Shown: positions 9,050 through 17,830, numbered from the stretch's first letter. The stretch: 64,000 bases of DNA from JANQHO01 sp965218075 (GCA_965218075.1 CBDCJZ010000003.1:62001-126000); one strand, 5' to 3'. Numbers and translations are program-made. Notes: generated by a model from the letters alone, not told the origin.

Positions 9050-10339
9050 TTAATGCTGATTCTCGAAATCTGCAATAGTCTTTTTAATAATTTCCATGCA
9101 ATTCATTAACTGCTCTTCAGTTATTACCAAAGGAGGGGCAAAACGAATGATATTACCGTGTGTGGGCTTAGCCAGTAAACCTTTATCTTTTAGTTTTAAG
9201 CAAATATCCCAAGCGGTAGTGCTTTCTGGAGTATTGTTGATAACAACGGCATTGAGTAGTCCACGACCACGTACCAATTTTATCAGTTTACTTGTTTTGA
9301 CGAACTTATTCATTTCACTACGAAAAATCTCTCCCAGTTTACGGGTATTCTGAACGAGGCACTCATTCCTTACCACTTCTAGAGCTGCAGTGGCTACTCG
9401 AGCGGCTAAAGGATTTCCACCAAATGTAGAACCGTGTTGACCGGGTTTTATAACTTCCATAATTTTCTCATCAGCCAGAACTGCTGAAACGGGATAAACC
9501 CCTCCACTAAGGGCTTTTCCAAGAATCAGAATATCGGGACGGGTGTAAGTGGCTTCCTGTCTTTCACAATGTCCTTGACAGGTACAATTACCACAACTGG
9601 CCAATAGAGCTCCGGTACGGGCAATGCCTGTTTGGATTTCATCAGCTATAAAAAGTACACCATGCCCCCCACATAACTCACGACTTTTACGTACGTAATT
9701 GGCAGCCGGTACATTTACCCCGGCTTCTCCTTGTATGGGCTCTACTAAAAATCCAACTACATTTTTTTCTTGTAAAGCTTCTTTTAGAGCATTAGTATTA
9801 TTGTATGGTATCTTGACGAAACCAGGAGTATAAGGACCAAAATTCTTGCGGGATTTAAGGTTACTGCTAAAGGAAATTATGGTAGTAGTTCGCCCGTGAA
9901 AATTGTTTTCTGCTACTATGATAACTGCTTCATTCTCCGGTATACCTTTTTTCTCGTAACCCCATTTACGGGAGAGTTTAATAGCAGTTTCCACTGCCCC
10001 TGCCCCGGTATTCGTAGGCAATACCTTATCAAACTTAAAGTAATCCGTAATATATTTCTCATATTTCCCAAGTTGGCTATTGTAAAAGGCACGACTGGTT
10101 AAAGTTAGCCGCTCTGCTTGCTCTTTAAGGACCCCAACAATGTTCGGATGACAATGCCCTTGATTTACAGCAGAATAAGCCGATAGAAAATCATAATATT
10201 TTCTACCTTCCAAATCCCAGACAAATACTCCTCTTGCGCGATCCAAAACCACCGGTAAAGAATGATAATTAAAAGCGCCATAGTGATTTTCTAATTCCAT
10301 GGCTTGTTGAGAGCTTAAGGTATCGTGAGCTACAGACAT
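9050..10339 (-). CDS. rocD: Ornithine aminotransferase
   Basis: A PLP-dependent class III aminotransferase of 429 residues that converts ornithine and 2-oxoglutarate to glutamate semialdehyde and glutamate, linking arginine breakdown to proline and glutamate. Motifs: N-terminal ENHYGAFNYHSLPVVL typical of ornithine aminotransferases, LPTNTGAGAVETAIK near 107-121, the cofactor aspartate in FIADEIQTG (about 230-237), and the Schiff-base lysine in ILGKALSGG (K275). Before the lysine is a cysteine-rich loop, CGNCTCQGHC at 249-258, not needed for the fold and possibly metal-binding. The start ATG precedes a normal N-terminus. A partial palindromic repeat lies just upstream. Confidence 0.92.
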   Translation of the reverse strand: MSVAHDTLSSQQAMELENHYGAFNYHSLPVVLDRARGVFVWDLEGRKYYDFLSAYSAVNQGHCHPNIVGVLKEQAERLTLTSRAFYNSQLGKYEKYITDYFKFDKVLPTNTGAGAVETAIKLSRKWGYEKKGIPENEAVIIVAENNFHGRTTTIISFSSNLKSRKNFGPYTPGFVKIPYNNTNALKEALQEKNVVGFLVEPIQGEAGVNVPAANYVRKSRELCGGHGVLFIADEIQTGIARTGALLASCGNCTCQGHCERQEATYTRPDILILGKALSGGVYPVSAVLADEKIMEVIKPGQHGSTFGGNPLAARVATAALEVVRNECLVQNTRKLGEIFRSEMNKFVKTSKLIKLVRGRGLLNAVVINNTPESTTAWDICLKLKDKGLLAKPTHGNIIRFAPPLVITEEQLMNCMEIIKKTIADFENQH

Positions 10340-10368
10340 GGCATTAAGTTTTTGGTTATTAAAATTTA

Positions 10369-10400
10369 AGTCATGACTAGTTTGAAGGAGTTATTTCTAA
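10369..10400 (+). repeat. Partial copy of the dispersed palindromic repeat
   Basis: GTCATGACTAGTTTGAAGG and the following TTATTTCTAAAG match the left arm and centre of the copy at 17754-17804; the right arm is not recognisable. It lies upstream of rocD. Confidence 0.35.
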
Positions 10401-10620
10401 AGTTTTTCAACAATAGTTATATTATAATAATGAATGTTGCCATTATTGTATAGAAACTCGGTTTTTTCAAATGTCATAAAAATCTAAGAGTCAATTTCCT
10501 TGGGGTATTTACTTTAATATCAAAAGAGATATAGTCTGAAAAATATTCAGACCTATAATCCCCTTCCTGTCAGGGTCAAAATTAATGCGAAAAAGGGAGA
10601 TGACTTCTTTCAGTAAAAAC

Positions 10621-11200
10621 TCAGAATTTTTGCAGATTTTCCCAAATCAAGTGAGTGGGAGGTCATATTGCCGTAAAGTAGGAATCCTTTATTTTTGAAA
10701 TGCTGATCATTATCATCCATTCTTGTATTCCATAGTCCCCTACCTTATCAAAAGGCTTGTAATTCCGAATATAATAGCTTATTTCCTCATCTGTAATTAG
10801 ACGGAAAAAGACCTTTACTACATCACTGAAAACTTCTTTTTTTCGGCAGAAGACAGGCATGCTCCTGTAATTATTTCATGTGATTTGCCAGAAATCCTTT
10901 GTAACATTTTTTGAGTTTCTTCTTCATTATGTGTTTTTGTCAAGGGCTTACTTTCAAGCCATATAATAGTATCTGATGTCAGCACGATTTCATCATTGTT
11001 TAATTGTGGGGGTTAATTTCTTTGCTTTTATACCAGCCAAGTATTCTGCTATAAGCCTTCCCTTGTAAATTAGCAGGATACATTTCTTCAGTATTCTGGG
11101 TACGAATTTCAAATGAAAGGCCGAGATCTTTTAAAAGCTTGTTGTCTTCGAGGAGAACGGGATGCCAAAATTAACTTTCTTACCCTTGGGAACAATTTGC
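10621..11200 (-). pseudogene. maf: maf nucleotide pyrophosphatase, frameshifted
   Basis: Reading the minus strand in shifting frames gives a Maf/YhdE protein: RKLILASRSPRRQQ, then after a one-base shift LLKDLGLSFEIRTQNTEEMY, then SDTIIWLESKPLTKTHNEEE, MLQRISGKSHEIITGACLSS, DKVGDYGIQEW and PTHLIWENLQKF-stop. Maf proteins hydrolyse non-canonical or modified nucleoside triphosphates and are linked to septum control. At least four frame changes make a functional product impossible. The start overlaps the end of the prenyltransferase gene by about 20 bases, as expected for the operon order DUF2520-kdsC-ubiA-maf often seen in the phylum. A residual frame of 65 codons at 10663-10860 is a piece of this gene, not a gene of its own. 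Confidence 0.88.
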
Positions 11201-12133
11201 ATCAGACTTATATTTTAGGGATAAGGAAAATATGACCATAGAAAAAACTCCTGCCAACATAATGAGCTTGAGAAGAGTACTTAGATTTTTGAAGTCTTTG
11301 GACTCTTCAGCTAAAGATGCTTGATAGGTGAAATAGATGATAGGCATGCTAACAAAAAGTAACAGGTAAATGGCTAATAAAAGATCATTGTAAAAAAGGA
11401 AGGCGTTAAAGAAGCTGACAAAACCCAGTAATATTATACTTAATATGACTATGGCGTAACGAACGTATTTATCACCTAAAACTACGGCTAGTGTTTTATA
11501 TCCTCCTTGTTTGTCATCTTTAATATCTTCGGCATCTTTAACTATTTCTCGAATAAAATTAGTCCAGAAAGCAGATAAGGAATAACCACCAATCACGTAA
11601 AATGTTATTCTAGCGATTTCTTGATTTTTCAGCTTTATAACTGGCATAAGATCGAATAAGCCGGGCAGAAAAACGACCAATGCAATGAGCATGGAAACAA
11701 TGAGGTTGCCAATTAACACTCTCTTTTTAAGATTGTAGGCGTAAAGGTATAGCAGAGCAATGGCCACAAATGGCAGTAACCAAAAGTTATCAAAGCTCAC
11801 CATTTCTGACACCAGGTGACCGCTGAACATAGCAATTGTATTGCACACGAAATAAATGATCCAGCCATTTTGAACAGAGATAGTTCTGTCTAGTACCATT
11901 CGATGAGGTTTATTTTGGCAATCGACTTTCAAGTCATAAATGTCGTTAATAACATACCCACCAGCGGCTGTGGAAACACTACAAATTACTGCGTAGGTAT
12001 ATTCTAAATTGTTCAATACATGTGGTATGTTGTGGCTTTCAATAATGAAAAAACGAATTAGATATTGTACTAAAGCAATAATCAAGAGGTTAGGCCAGCG
12101 GATGAGCTTAAAAAAGGCCCCGAGCATCACCAT
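11180..12133 (-). CDS. UbiA-family prenyltransferase
   Basis: An integral membrane prenyltransferase of 317 residues with about eight hydrophobic helices. The first Asp-rich motif NDIYDLKVD is at residues 63-71, and the second, DAEDIKDD, is near residues 200-207; both bind the Mg-diphosphate of the prenyl donor. In Bacteroidota this genomic position usually carries a protein annotated as a geranylgeranylglycerol-phosphate geranylgeranyltransferase-like enzyme, so a lipid or isoprenoid-glycerol substrate is more likely than ubiquinone or heme O, but this is inferred from context. An internal ATG at codon 3 (MLGAFFKLIRWPN) is an equally good start. It overlaps the decayed maf gene downstream and follows the kdsC remnant. 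Confidence 0.85.
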   Translation of the reverse strand: MVMLGAFFKLIRWPNLLIIALVQYLIRFFIIESHNIPHVLNNLEYTYAVICSVSTAAGGYVINDIYDLKVDCQNKPHRMVLDRTISVQNGWIIYFVCNTIAMFSGHLVSEMVSFDNFWLLPFVAIALLYLYAYNLKKRVLIGNLIVSMLIALVVFLPGLFDLMPVIKLKNQEIARITFYVIGGYSLSAFWTNFIREIVKDAEDIKDDKQGGYKTLAVVLGDKYVRYAIVILSIILLGFVSFFNAFLFYNDLLLAIYLLLFVSMPIIYFTYQASLAEESKDFKNLSTLLKLIMLAGVFSMVIFSLSLKYKSDANCSQG

Positions 12134-12157
12134 AAGAAATTGTTTTCAAGCATCTAG

Positions 12158-12214
12158 CTATCCTAATAGTTTGAGTTTTTGCTCGATCATATCACGAATA
12201 CAAACTTTACCTCT
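12158..12214 (-). pseudogene. kdsC: kdsC (HAD-family KDO-8-P phosphatase) C-terminal remnant
   Basis: The only readable sequence between the DUF2520 gene and the prenyltransferase gene is RGKVCIRDMIEQKLKLLG followed by a stop. This fits the conserved KdsC C-terminus (GGxGAVREVIEQxLKxQG). KdsC removes phosphate from KDO-8-phosphate in lipopolysaccharide core synthesis. All upstream domains, including the DxDGVLTDG nucleophile, are gone; only about 18 codons remain. Identification relies on a short match plus the expected gene order, so it is probable rather than certain. Confidence 0.6.
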
Positions 12215-12234
12215 TTTTTAAGAGAAGGCGTTCT

Positions 12235-12990
12235 TTATAATTTTTCGTCATATGTACTTTGGATACTTTCGGTGAGCAATTTATAGATATCGCGGCTCAT
12301 ATTATCATTTAAAAGTGATAGATGCTTACCTATGGTCTTTTGGTCATAGCGAATAGCCGGTCCAGTTTGTAAGTCTCGAGCAGGCTTTTCATGTAATTTT
12401 TGAACGGCGTTTTCCAACAGAGGTATAAGAATTTTAAAATCCTGATTTTGTTCATATAAAACTTTCTGTGCTTTATGATATAAATGGTTGCTGAAGTTAT
12501 GAGAAAATACTGCTGCTAAATGAAGATAAATGCGCTGTTGAGAATTAATCCAGTAAAATTCGGCACCTAGTTCTTTAACAATATTTTCCAGAACTTCTAG
12601 GTCGGATTTTTGATCGGCTTCTAGACAAAAGGGAATTTTGCTGACTGGTAAAGACAGGTCTTTTTTAATACTCATCAGAGGGTAAAAAACGCCTCTTTTG
12701 GTATGATGATTAGAAATTGTTTCAATGCATTGTACCCCAGATACATGAGCTATTATTCCATCAAAACTCTGGATTTTTCGGCTCACTTCTGTAATAGCAT
12801 CGTCACTTATACAAAGCAAGAGTAAATCTGTTTTGGCAGAGTTTTCAAAAAGCCAATCAATAATCCTTATATTTTTTGCGAGGGGACGGCCAAACCACTC
12901 AACCTGGAAACCGGATTTGGTAAACTGATGAAATAAGTAAGTACCTACATTGCCATTACCTGCAATTGATACATGAGGCTTACCTAACAC
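12235..12990 (-). CDS. Rossmann-fold and DUF2520 domain protein
   Basis: A 251-residue protein with an N-terminal NAD(P)-binding Rossmann fold (AGNGNVGTYLF, residues 10-20; LLLLCISDDAITEV near 76-89) and a helical C-terminal DUF2520 domain containing the conserved LAAVFSHNFSNHLY segment. The architecture resembles 6-phosphogluconate or ketopantoate reductase-like dehydrogenases, and family members are annotated as NADP oxidoreductase-like, but no substrate is known. It is the first gene of the operon that continues into the kdsC remnant, prenyltransferase and maf remnant. Intact and of usual length. Confidence 0.82.
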   Translation of the reverse strand: MLGKPHVSIAGNGNVGTYLFHQFTKSGFQVEWFGRPLAKNIRIIDWLFENSAKTDLLLLCISDDAITEVSRKIQSFDGIIAHVSGVQCIETISNHHTKRGVFYPLMSIKKDLSLPVSKIPFCLEADQKSDLEVLENIVKELGAEFYWINSQQRIYLHLAAVFSHNFSNHLYHKAQKVLYEQNQDFKILIPLLENAVQKLHEKPARDLQTGPAIRYDQKTIGKHLSLLNDNMSRDIYKLLTESIQSTYDEKL

Positions 12991-13365
12991 ACGTACAAAT
13001 GTAGAAATATTACAGTCTTTCAGGAGGATATTTCTTGTGGAGGCAACTCAATTCTAGGAATCAATAAATCCTTGCAGAGGAAGTTCCGCATAGCTTTTAA
13101 CTCACATTTAGAAATCAAACTCCACCTCCATGATTGCAGAGTCAATAAGGCTATTCTGCGAATCATGGATCCATAAAAAACTTTAAGGCCAAATATGGTA
13201 AATAAATTAGTCGAAAAAAATATTTTAAGAAAAAAAATAATACAGCAGTAGAACACTGTTAAGACACTAAACTAAATTTGTGGAATCAAAAAGGAAGTGA
13301 ATTCATAAAAGCAATAATAATTGAAACAATAAGTTAAGGCCTTTTTGCGAGAAATCGCATGAGAT
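12991..13365. other. Gap with a possible eroded gene
   Basis: A 78-codon frame on the minus strand (13020-13256) has a very hydrophobic, AT-biased N-terminus and no family resemblance. Another minus-strand frame reads SLIDSAIMEVEFDF, stop, then VKSYAELPLQGFIDS, which looks more protein-like. I take this as decayed coding sequence of unknown family. 13257-13365 shows nothing. Confidence 0.3.
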
Positions 13366-15783
13366 TTAAGCTTTTATCCATTTCCCGATAGCGATTGCCG
13401 TTCCAATAATCATCAGGATGCAGCCGGTCCATAGTAAATTAATCAACGGAAAAATAATAGCCTTCATTACGATAAAAGGTTTTTCATCTGCAACTGATTT
13501 GGTCCAAGCTGTAATCTTAGCCTTATTGGTTTCTGTATCAATGCCTGTAAAGCGGAATTTAAAATGCTGCTTTTCCAAGACAGCATCCTGATGTGAAAGC
13601 TGACTACCCTCTAGGAAACATACCGGCTCTACTATATATTCTTCTCCTAAAACATTAACCAACTTGATCTTAGCTATTAATTGGAGGCGATCTATTTCTT
13701 TGGTTTCTTCATTTATAGAAGCATTTCCCTTAAGGCTATCCATAATAATAAAGTAACCTTGATAAATAGCAGTATCGCCCCTTGCCAGGTCGATTTTCAT
13801 CTCGTTAGCGTAACCGTTATCGGTACGGGATTCCAGAAAGGAAGAGTAAGTCACGTGAGTATAGATATCTCTATCCCAAAAGTGTTGAGTAGAAGGGTTA
13901 GAAATTGGCCCCATATTATCAGATAACTGCAGAAAAGGCTCCAAAGTAAAGGCTCTTTCTTCAAAGCCCTTTTTAGAGCTGTAATAATCTATCTGGTAAA
14001 ACTGTTTATCTTTTTTATCGCGTTTGCCACTCCATACAGCTAGATAATTCCCTAAGCGTACTGTATCCCCCAATTCTATCAGCGCATTTTCGCTCGCTGG
14101 TAAATCTTCTGATAAAAAAACGTCACTTTGAGTGAGGATCTTCTTTTTGGCATTGGAAATTAAAGCTCCTACTATGATAAAAGCAAAACCGGCATGAGCA
14201 ATAGAACTGCCAGAAAATGACATTTTTGCTTTACGTATAATTAGCCAATAGTCAAGATTACTAACTACAGCAAAAAAGCTCGTAAACAACAATACGAGAT
14301 ATATAGGTTGTCTCCAAAAATTGTAAAGCTGTGCAAATAAGATGGTTACTATGGTTCCAATAATAAGAGACCGGCTGATGTTTTTCCAGAATTTTTTACA
14401 AGAAGTGTTACCATAATTTAAAAACTGTCCGAAAACAATTAATGAAGTAATAACTATGGCAAAAGGTAGCTGAAAGCTATTGTAGTGATCTATCGGTTCT
14501 GATGGAGGAGCCATTTTATCTGACATCAATGATACTATGCCTTCAGGACCTATCAAAGTATTGATAATGGGAATAGAAGTACTAAAAATAATCTGGAAAG
14601 AAGAGATCAATAAAGTGAGGGAGCCAATAAACATCCAGAATTCGCGGGAACTCGAAGAATCTTCTTGACTGCTTTTAGGAATGGCTTTATACCGATAAAT
14701 ATACATTCCCAGTGAGATTAATACAAAGAATAAAAGATAGATCAATAACTGACCGCTTAGACCTAAATCTACAAATGCGTGAACGGAAGAATCACCTAAA
14801 ACCCCTGATCGGGTAAGAAAAGTTGAATATAATATCAACAGGAAAGTAATAATCACCATGAAAAAAGCAGAGGTGAGAGCAGTTTTGCAGTTGCGGTAGA
14901 TCAACAATAAATGAGCTGCACCTACCATAGTAAGCCAGGGCACTAAGGAAGAGTTTTCTACGGGGTCCCATGCCCAAAAACCGCCAAAACTTAAAGCTTC
15001 ATAGGCCCAGGCACCACCCATTAAAATGCCACTTCCCAGGATCATTACACTGAAGAAAGCCCAAGGGATGGCAGGTTTGATCCAGTCTTTAAAATCTTTA
15101 TTAAACAGAGCAGCCATGGCGAAAGAAAAAGGAATGAGAGTAGAAGCAAAGCCAAGGAAAAGAATTGGAGGGTGGATGGTCATCCAATAGTTCTGAAGGA
15201 TGGGGTTTAGCCCTCTGCCCTCTGTAAAAGCAGGAAACTTATTCAAGTAGTCTGCCATCTGCGTCCAGGACAGACCAATATTTTCAGGTGTATTACGCAT
15301 TAGTATAAAAGGGCTGCTTCCAATCTTTAATCCAAGGGGATAGATACCTAAGAGCATGCTAGTTAAAAAAGCCTGTACTAATGCAAAGATGATCATGGCA
15401 GGCGCTTCCCATTTTTTAGCAGTGTATATTAAAATAACTCCTAGTATCACATGCCAGAACAGCCATAGGATAAAGCTACCTTCTTGACCTTCCCAAAAGG
15501 CGCTCAAAATATAGTGCCTAGGCAAGTCAAGGGAGGAATGTTTCCACACGTAATCATACTCGAAATAATGATTGAGCATGAGGTAAAATAGGGCAGCTAC
15601 AATTCCAAAAACACTTACAGTATGGATTATAAAAGAAAGGCGGGCGAACTTTTTATAGCTACTGTCATTGATCTTTATAAAAAAATAATAAGCTATAGCA
15701 GATATGACTGCAGATGTAAAAGCCAGATTGATGAAAAATCGACCTAATTGTCCAGGAATAAGATGTTCACCAACATATTCCAT
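13366..15783 (-). CDS. ccsA: Cytochrome c maturation heme lyase CcmF/CcsA-like
   Basis: A large polytopic membrane protein of 805 residues with about 14 hydrophobic helices. It contains the heme-handling WWD motif GGFWAWDPVENSSLVPW at residues 267-283, the conserved TIHPPILFLGF around 202-212 and a large periplasmic domain from about residue 580 to 770, followed by a final helix. This is the CcmF-type heme lyase that attaches heme to apocytochrome c outside the membrane; Bacteroidota annotation often calls it CcsA. It ends the operon ccmB-ccmC-ccmD-ccmE-ccsA and starts 11 bases after ccmE. The gene is intact and the length is normal for the phylum. Confidence 0.9.
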   Translation of the reverse strand: MEYVGEHLIPGQLGRFFINLAFTSAVISAIAYYFFIKINDSSYKKFARLSFIIHTVSVFGIVAALFYLMLNHYFEYDYVWKHSSLDLPRHYILSAFWEGQEGSFILWLFWHVILGVILIYTAKKWEAPAMIIFALVQAFLTSMLLGIYPLGLKIGSSPFILMRNTPENIGLSWTQMADYLNKFPAFTEGRGLNPILQNYWMTIHPPILFLGFASTLIPFSFAMAALFNKDFKDWIKPAIPWAFFSVMILGSGILMGGAWAYEALSFGGFWAWDPVENSSLVPWLTMVGAAHLLLIYRNCKTALTSAFFMVIITFLLILYSTFLTRSGVLGDSSVHAFVDLGLSGQLLIYLLFFVLISLGMYIYRYKAIPKSSQEDSSSSREFWMFIGSLTLLISSFQIIFSTSIPIINTLIGPEGIVSLMSDKMAPPSEPIDHYNSFQLPFAIVITSLIVFGQFLNYGNTSCKKFWKNISRSLIIGTIVTILFAQLYNFWRQPIYLVLLFTSFFAVVSNLDYWLIIRKAKMSFSGSSIAHAGFAFIIVGALISNAKKKILTQSDVFLSEDLPASENALIELGDTVRLGNYLAVWSGKRDKKDKQFYQIDYYSSKKGFEERAFTLEPFLQLSDNMGPISNPSTQHFWDRDIYTHVTYSSFLESRTDNGYANEMKIDLARGDTAIYQGYFIIMDSLKGNASINEETKEIDRLQLIAKIKLVNVLGEEYIVEPVCFLEGSQLSHQDAVLEKQHFKFRFTGIDTETNKAKITAWTKSVADEKPFIVMKAIIFPLINLLWTGCILMIIGTAIAIGKWIKA

Positions 15784-15794
15784 ACCTTGAAATT

Positions 15795-16187
15795 CTAGTA
15801 AGTATCGTAACTGGCCATTTTATTTTGCCCATTATACTTGGAGGGGCACTTCATGAGAATTTCGTTAGCTATAAAATTAGAATCGGTCGCAAAGCCTTTC
15901 ATAGTAATTTCTTCACTATGCTCAAAATCTTGAGGCTTAGGTTGATTGTAAAAGACCTTGCTTTTTTGCCCGGTTTTGTCGATGGCGGTAAATGTAAAAG
16001 AATTCTTGTGTGCGTCGTAATTCATTTTAGCTTCTTTATCCAAATAGCCAATTACAGTATACCTAGTGCCGGGGCTAGCTTCAGCCTTGGCAAAATCAAC
16101 ATAAGTAGATGAATCATTAATTGCAACCATCATAGCCCCAATAGCTATTACAATAGTGACAACAATGACAATGTCTGCTTTCTTCAT
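15795..16187 (-). CDS. ccmE: Heme chaperone CcmE, CxxxY variant
   Basis: A 130-residue protein with one N-terminal membrane anchor (residues 5-22) and an OB-fold periplasmic domain. CcmE receives heme from CcmC and passes it to the CcmF-type lyase. In the usual form heme binds covalently to His in an HxxxY motif; here the corresponding position is CPSKY, Cys114 to Tyr118, directly after ANEILMK. CxxxY variants of CcmE are documented from sulfate reducers and archaea, where cysteine binds heme. The codons ATG AAG TGC CCC TCC AAG TAT are unambiguous. The gene sits two bases from ccmD and eleven from ccsA. Family assignment is supported by both fold pattern and operon. Confidence 0.88.
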   Translation of the reverse strand: MKKADIVIVVTIVIAIGAMMVAINDSSTYVDFAKAEASPGTRYTVIGYLDKEAKMNYDAHKNSFTFTAIDKTGQKSKVFYNQPKPQDFEHSEEITMKGFATDSNFIANEILMKCPSKYNGQNKMASYDTY

Positions 16188-16188
16188 T

Positions 16189-16404
16189 TTAATCTTCTTT
16201 TTTTTCCAGTTTGCTCAATTTCTTATCAATAATGATCAGATAGGCTGTTATTCCAATAAAAATTACGGCCACTATTACCACTACCACATATATTTTTCCG
16301 TTGCTACGCAAGGTATCTGCCATTTCAACTTCAGCTTGAGCAGCTAATAAATTACTTACAAAAATTAAACAAGAGACCAAAATATACTGACATTTATCCC
16401 TCAT
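16189..16404 (-). CDS. CcmD-family small membrane protein
   Basis: A 71-residue protein with an N-terminal signal peptide (cleavage expected after about residue 22, LLAAQA) and one transmembrane helix near 38-60 followed by a lysine-rich tail. Size, topology and position between ccmC and ccmE fit the CcmD-family proteins that help release holo-CcmE from the CcmABC complex. Sequence conservation in this family is low, so the call depends strongly on context. The start overlaps the ccmC end by 11 bases. Confidence 0.7.
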   Translation of the reverse strand: MRDKCQYILVSCLIFVSNLLAAQAEVEMADTLRSNGKIYVVVVIVAVIFIGITAYLIIIDKKLSKLEKKED

Positions 16405-17056
16405 TTTTCAGGAGTCTCAGTTTTTCGTAACGTACCTTCAGGTGAGTCATCCAAACCCCGATCAGGGTCCAGCCGACCAGCGCAGGATAAAACACCATGC
16501 GCATATTATTGTTCAGATCATATCGTCCGAAAGCCAGGTTGCCACCATTTCCGGGATGAAGACTATCTGTCATACGTGGAAAGATTCCAATGAAGACAAT
16601 CATCATTACAAAAGCAAAAACATTATGGACAGCAGCCAGGCGACCTTTCTTTTGCTCATCTTCTACCGAAGAACGCAATACGAAATAAGCTAGATAAATA
16701 AGCATGGTCGCTGCAGTACCATTTAGCTTGGAGTCATTAACCCAAAATTCTCCCCATGTAAAGCGTGCCCAGATGCTACCCGTTATCATACCTAAGAAAG
16801 CTAGAATAAATCCAGTAGTAGCAGCTTCACGGGCTTTGAGGTCGGTCTCAAAACTACCCGAATGCAAATGTTGTATGCTGAAAACCAAACTGCCTCCCAT
16901 AAGGATAATCATGCTAAACCACATGGGCACGTGAAAATAAAGTACTCTTATGGTTTCATTTAAAATAGATAAACGCGGAACGGGCCCTAAAAAGCCGAAA
17001 ATGATGGTATAGAGAACAGAAAATACAGCTAAAACCTTCCACCAATGTTTAGTCAT
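16394..17056 (-). CDS. ccmC: Heme exporter/handling protein CcmC
   Basis: A 220-residue membrane protein with six hydrophobic helices. The heme-handling WWD-type motif reads WGEFWVND at residues 101-108 (WGxWWxWD in proteobacteria, so the third tryptophan is replaced), with conserved histidines at 42 (LYFHVPMWF) and near 167 (DSLHPG). CcmC presents heme to CcmE. It follows ccmB by nine bases and overlaps ccmD. A CcmA ATPase gene is not present nearby, as is common in Bacteroidota where it is encoded elsewhere. Confidence 0.92.
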   Translation of the reverse strand: MTKHWWKVLAVFSVLYTIIFGFLGPVPRLSILNETIRVLYFHVPMWFSMIILMGGSLVFSIQHLHSGSFETDLKAREAATTGFILAFLGMITGSIWARFTWGEFWVNDSKLNGTAATMLIYLAYFVLRSSVEDEQKKGRLAAVHNVFAFVMMIVFIGIFPRMTDSLHPGNGGNLAFGRYDLNNNMRMVFYPALVGWTLIGVWMTHLKVRYEKLRLLKNEG

Positions 17057-17065
17057 CTCTTCATT

Positions 17066-17722
17066 TTAATCTTGCCAAAGGTAGGTAAATAACAGATAAG
17101 ATAGTAATAAAGCAGTAATGGCCAATAGCAATAAGATCAAGAGTGATGAAGCATTAGTTTCCCATGAAAAACCTGTTAAGGTTCTAATGCCGACACGACT
17201 TAAAGCTAATATCTGTGGATAGATTAAGGGAATGCTCAATACAAGTGGTAGAGCTTCATTATTACTTGCTTTAGCAGAAATGCCGGCTACAAAGGTAAGG
17301 GTAGAGGAAAGGCTGGCCGCAGTCAGTAAAAGCAGTAGTAAAAAGGCAAAAGGATCTACGACTATGTCCTTCCAAAAAAACAACAAGCAAATGAAAGAGA
17401 TAAGACCGATGAAGATGAGATAAATGAAATGATACAGAATTTTACCCAGTATCAGTACTCGGGGTTTTAGCATGCCGTAATAAAGCAGAAATCTTCGATC
17501 AGCTTCGAAGTAAAAACTCCGGTGAGACGCGTGCATTGCAGCAAAAATAAAGATAATCCAGAAAAAAGAATTCCATGTTTCGGGCGATATAATGCCATTA
17601 AAAACCAAATAAGTGAAATATGTTGTGGTTAAGACGTAGAGTATTACGGCAAAATAGCTCTGCCGTTGCTGCCATTCCAAACGAACGTTGAGTTTAAAAA
17701 TGTATATAATCTGTAGTAACAC
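17066..17722 (-). CDS. ccmB: Heme exporter membrane subunit CcmB
   Basis: A 218-residue membrane protein with six hydrophobic segments, an N-terminal KLNVRLEWQQRQSYFAVILY and an internal SLPLIYPQILALSR-like stretch (LVLSIPLIYPQILALSRVG), both hallmarks of CcmB, the membrane part of the CcmAB ABC transporter. It is the first gene of the cytochrome c maturation operon. A copy of the dispersed palindromic repeat lies 32 bases upstream of its start codon. Intact, normal length. Confidence 0.9.
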   Translation of the reverse strand: MLLQIIYIFKLNVRLEWQQRQSYFAVILYVLTTTYFTYLVFNGIISPETWNSFFWIIFIFAAMHASHRSFYFEADRRFLLYYGMLKPRVLILGKILYHFIYLIFIGLISFICLLFFWKDIVVDPFAFLLLLLLTAASLSSTLTFVAGISAKASNNEALPLVLSIPLIYPQILALSRVGIRTLTGFSWETNASSLLILLLLAITALLLSYLLFTYLWQD

Positions 17723-17753
17723 AAAGCAAAAGTAGACTTGATTTATATATCGA

Positions 17754-17830
17754 GAATCATGACTAGTTTAGAAAGAGGATATCTTCAGTAGTTAGTTATG
17801 ATTCCATGAAAAATAAATATATAAAAAGGC
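17754..17830 (+). repeat. Dispersed palindromic repeat, copy 2
   Basis: Imperfect palindrome at 17754-17804: left arm GAATCATGACTAG, right arm TTAGTTATGATTC, centre AGAAAGAGGATATCTTC. The one-sided flank ATGAAAAATAAATATATAAA follows. Same structure as at 8571, 27576 and 57952. Confidence 0.65.

Noticed and set aside
10663..10860. 65-codon minus-strand frame as a separate small gene
   Set aside because: Its sequence is the third quarter of the decayed maf gene, including DKVGDYGIQEW.
13020..13256. 78-codon hydrophobic frame as a small membrane gene
   Set aside because: AT-driven Phe/Ile/Leu-rich start, no ribosome binding site or partner, and another frame looks more protein-like; treated as eroded sequence.
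15825..16112. 95-codon plus-strand frame opposite ccmE
   Set aside because: Shadow frame of a well-supported operon gene.
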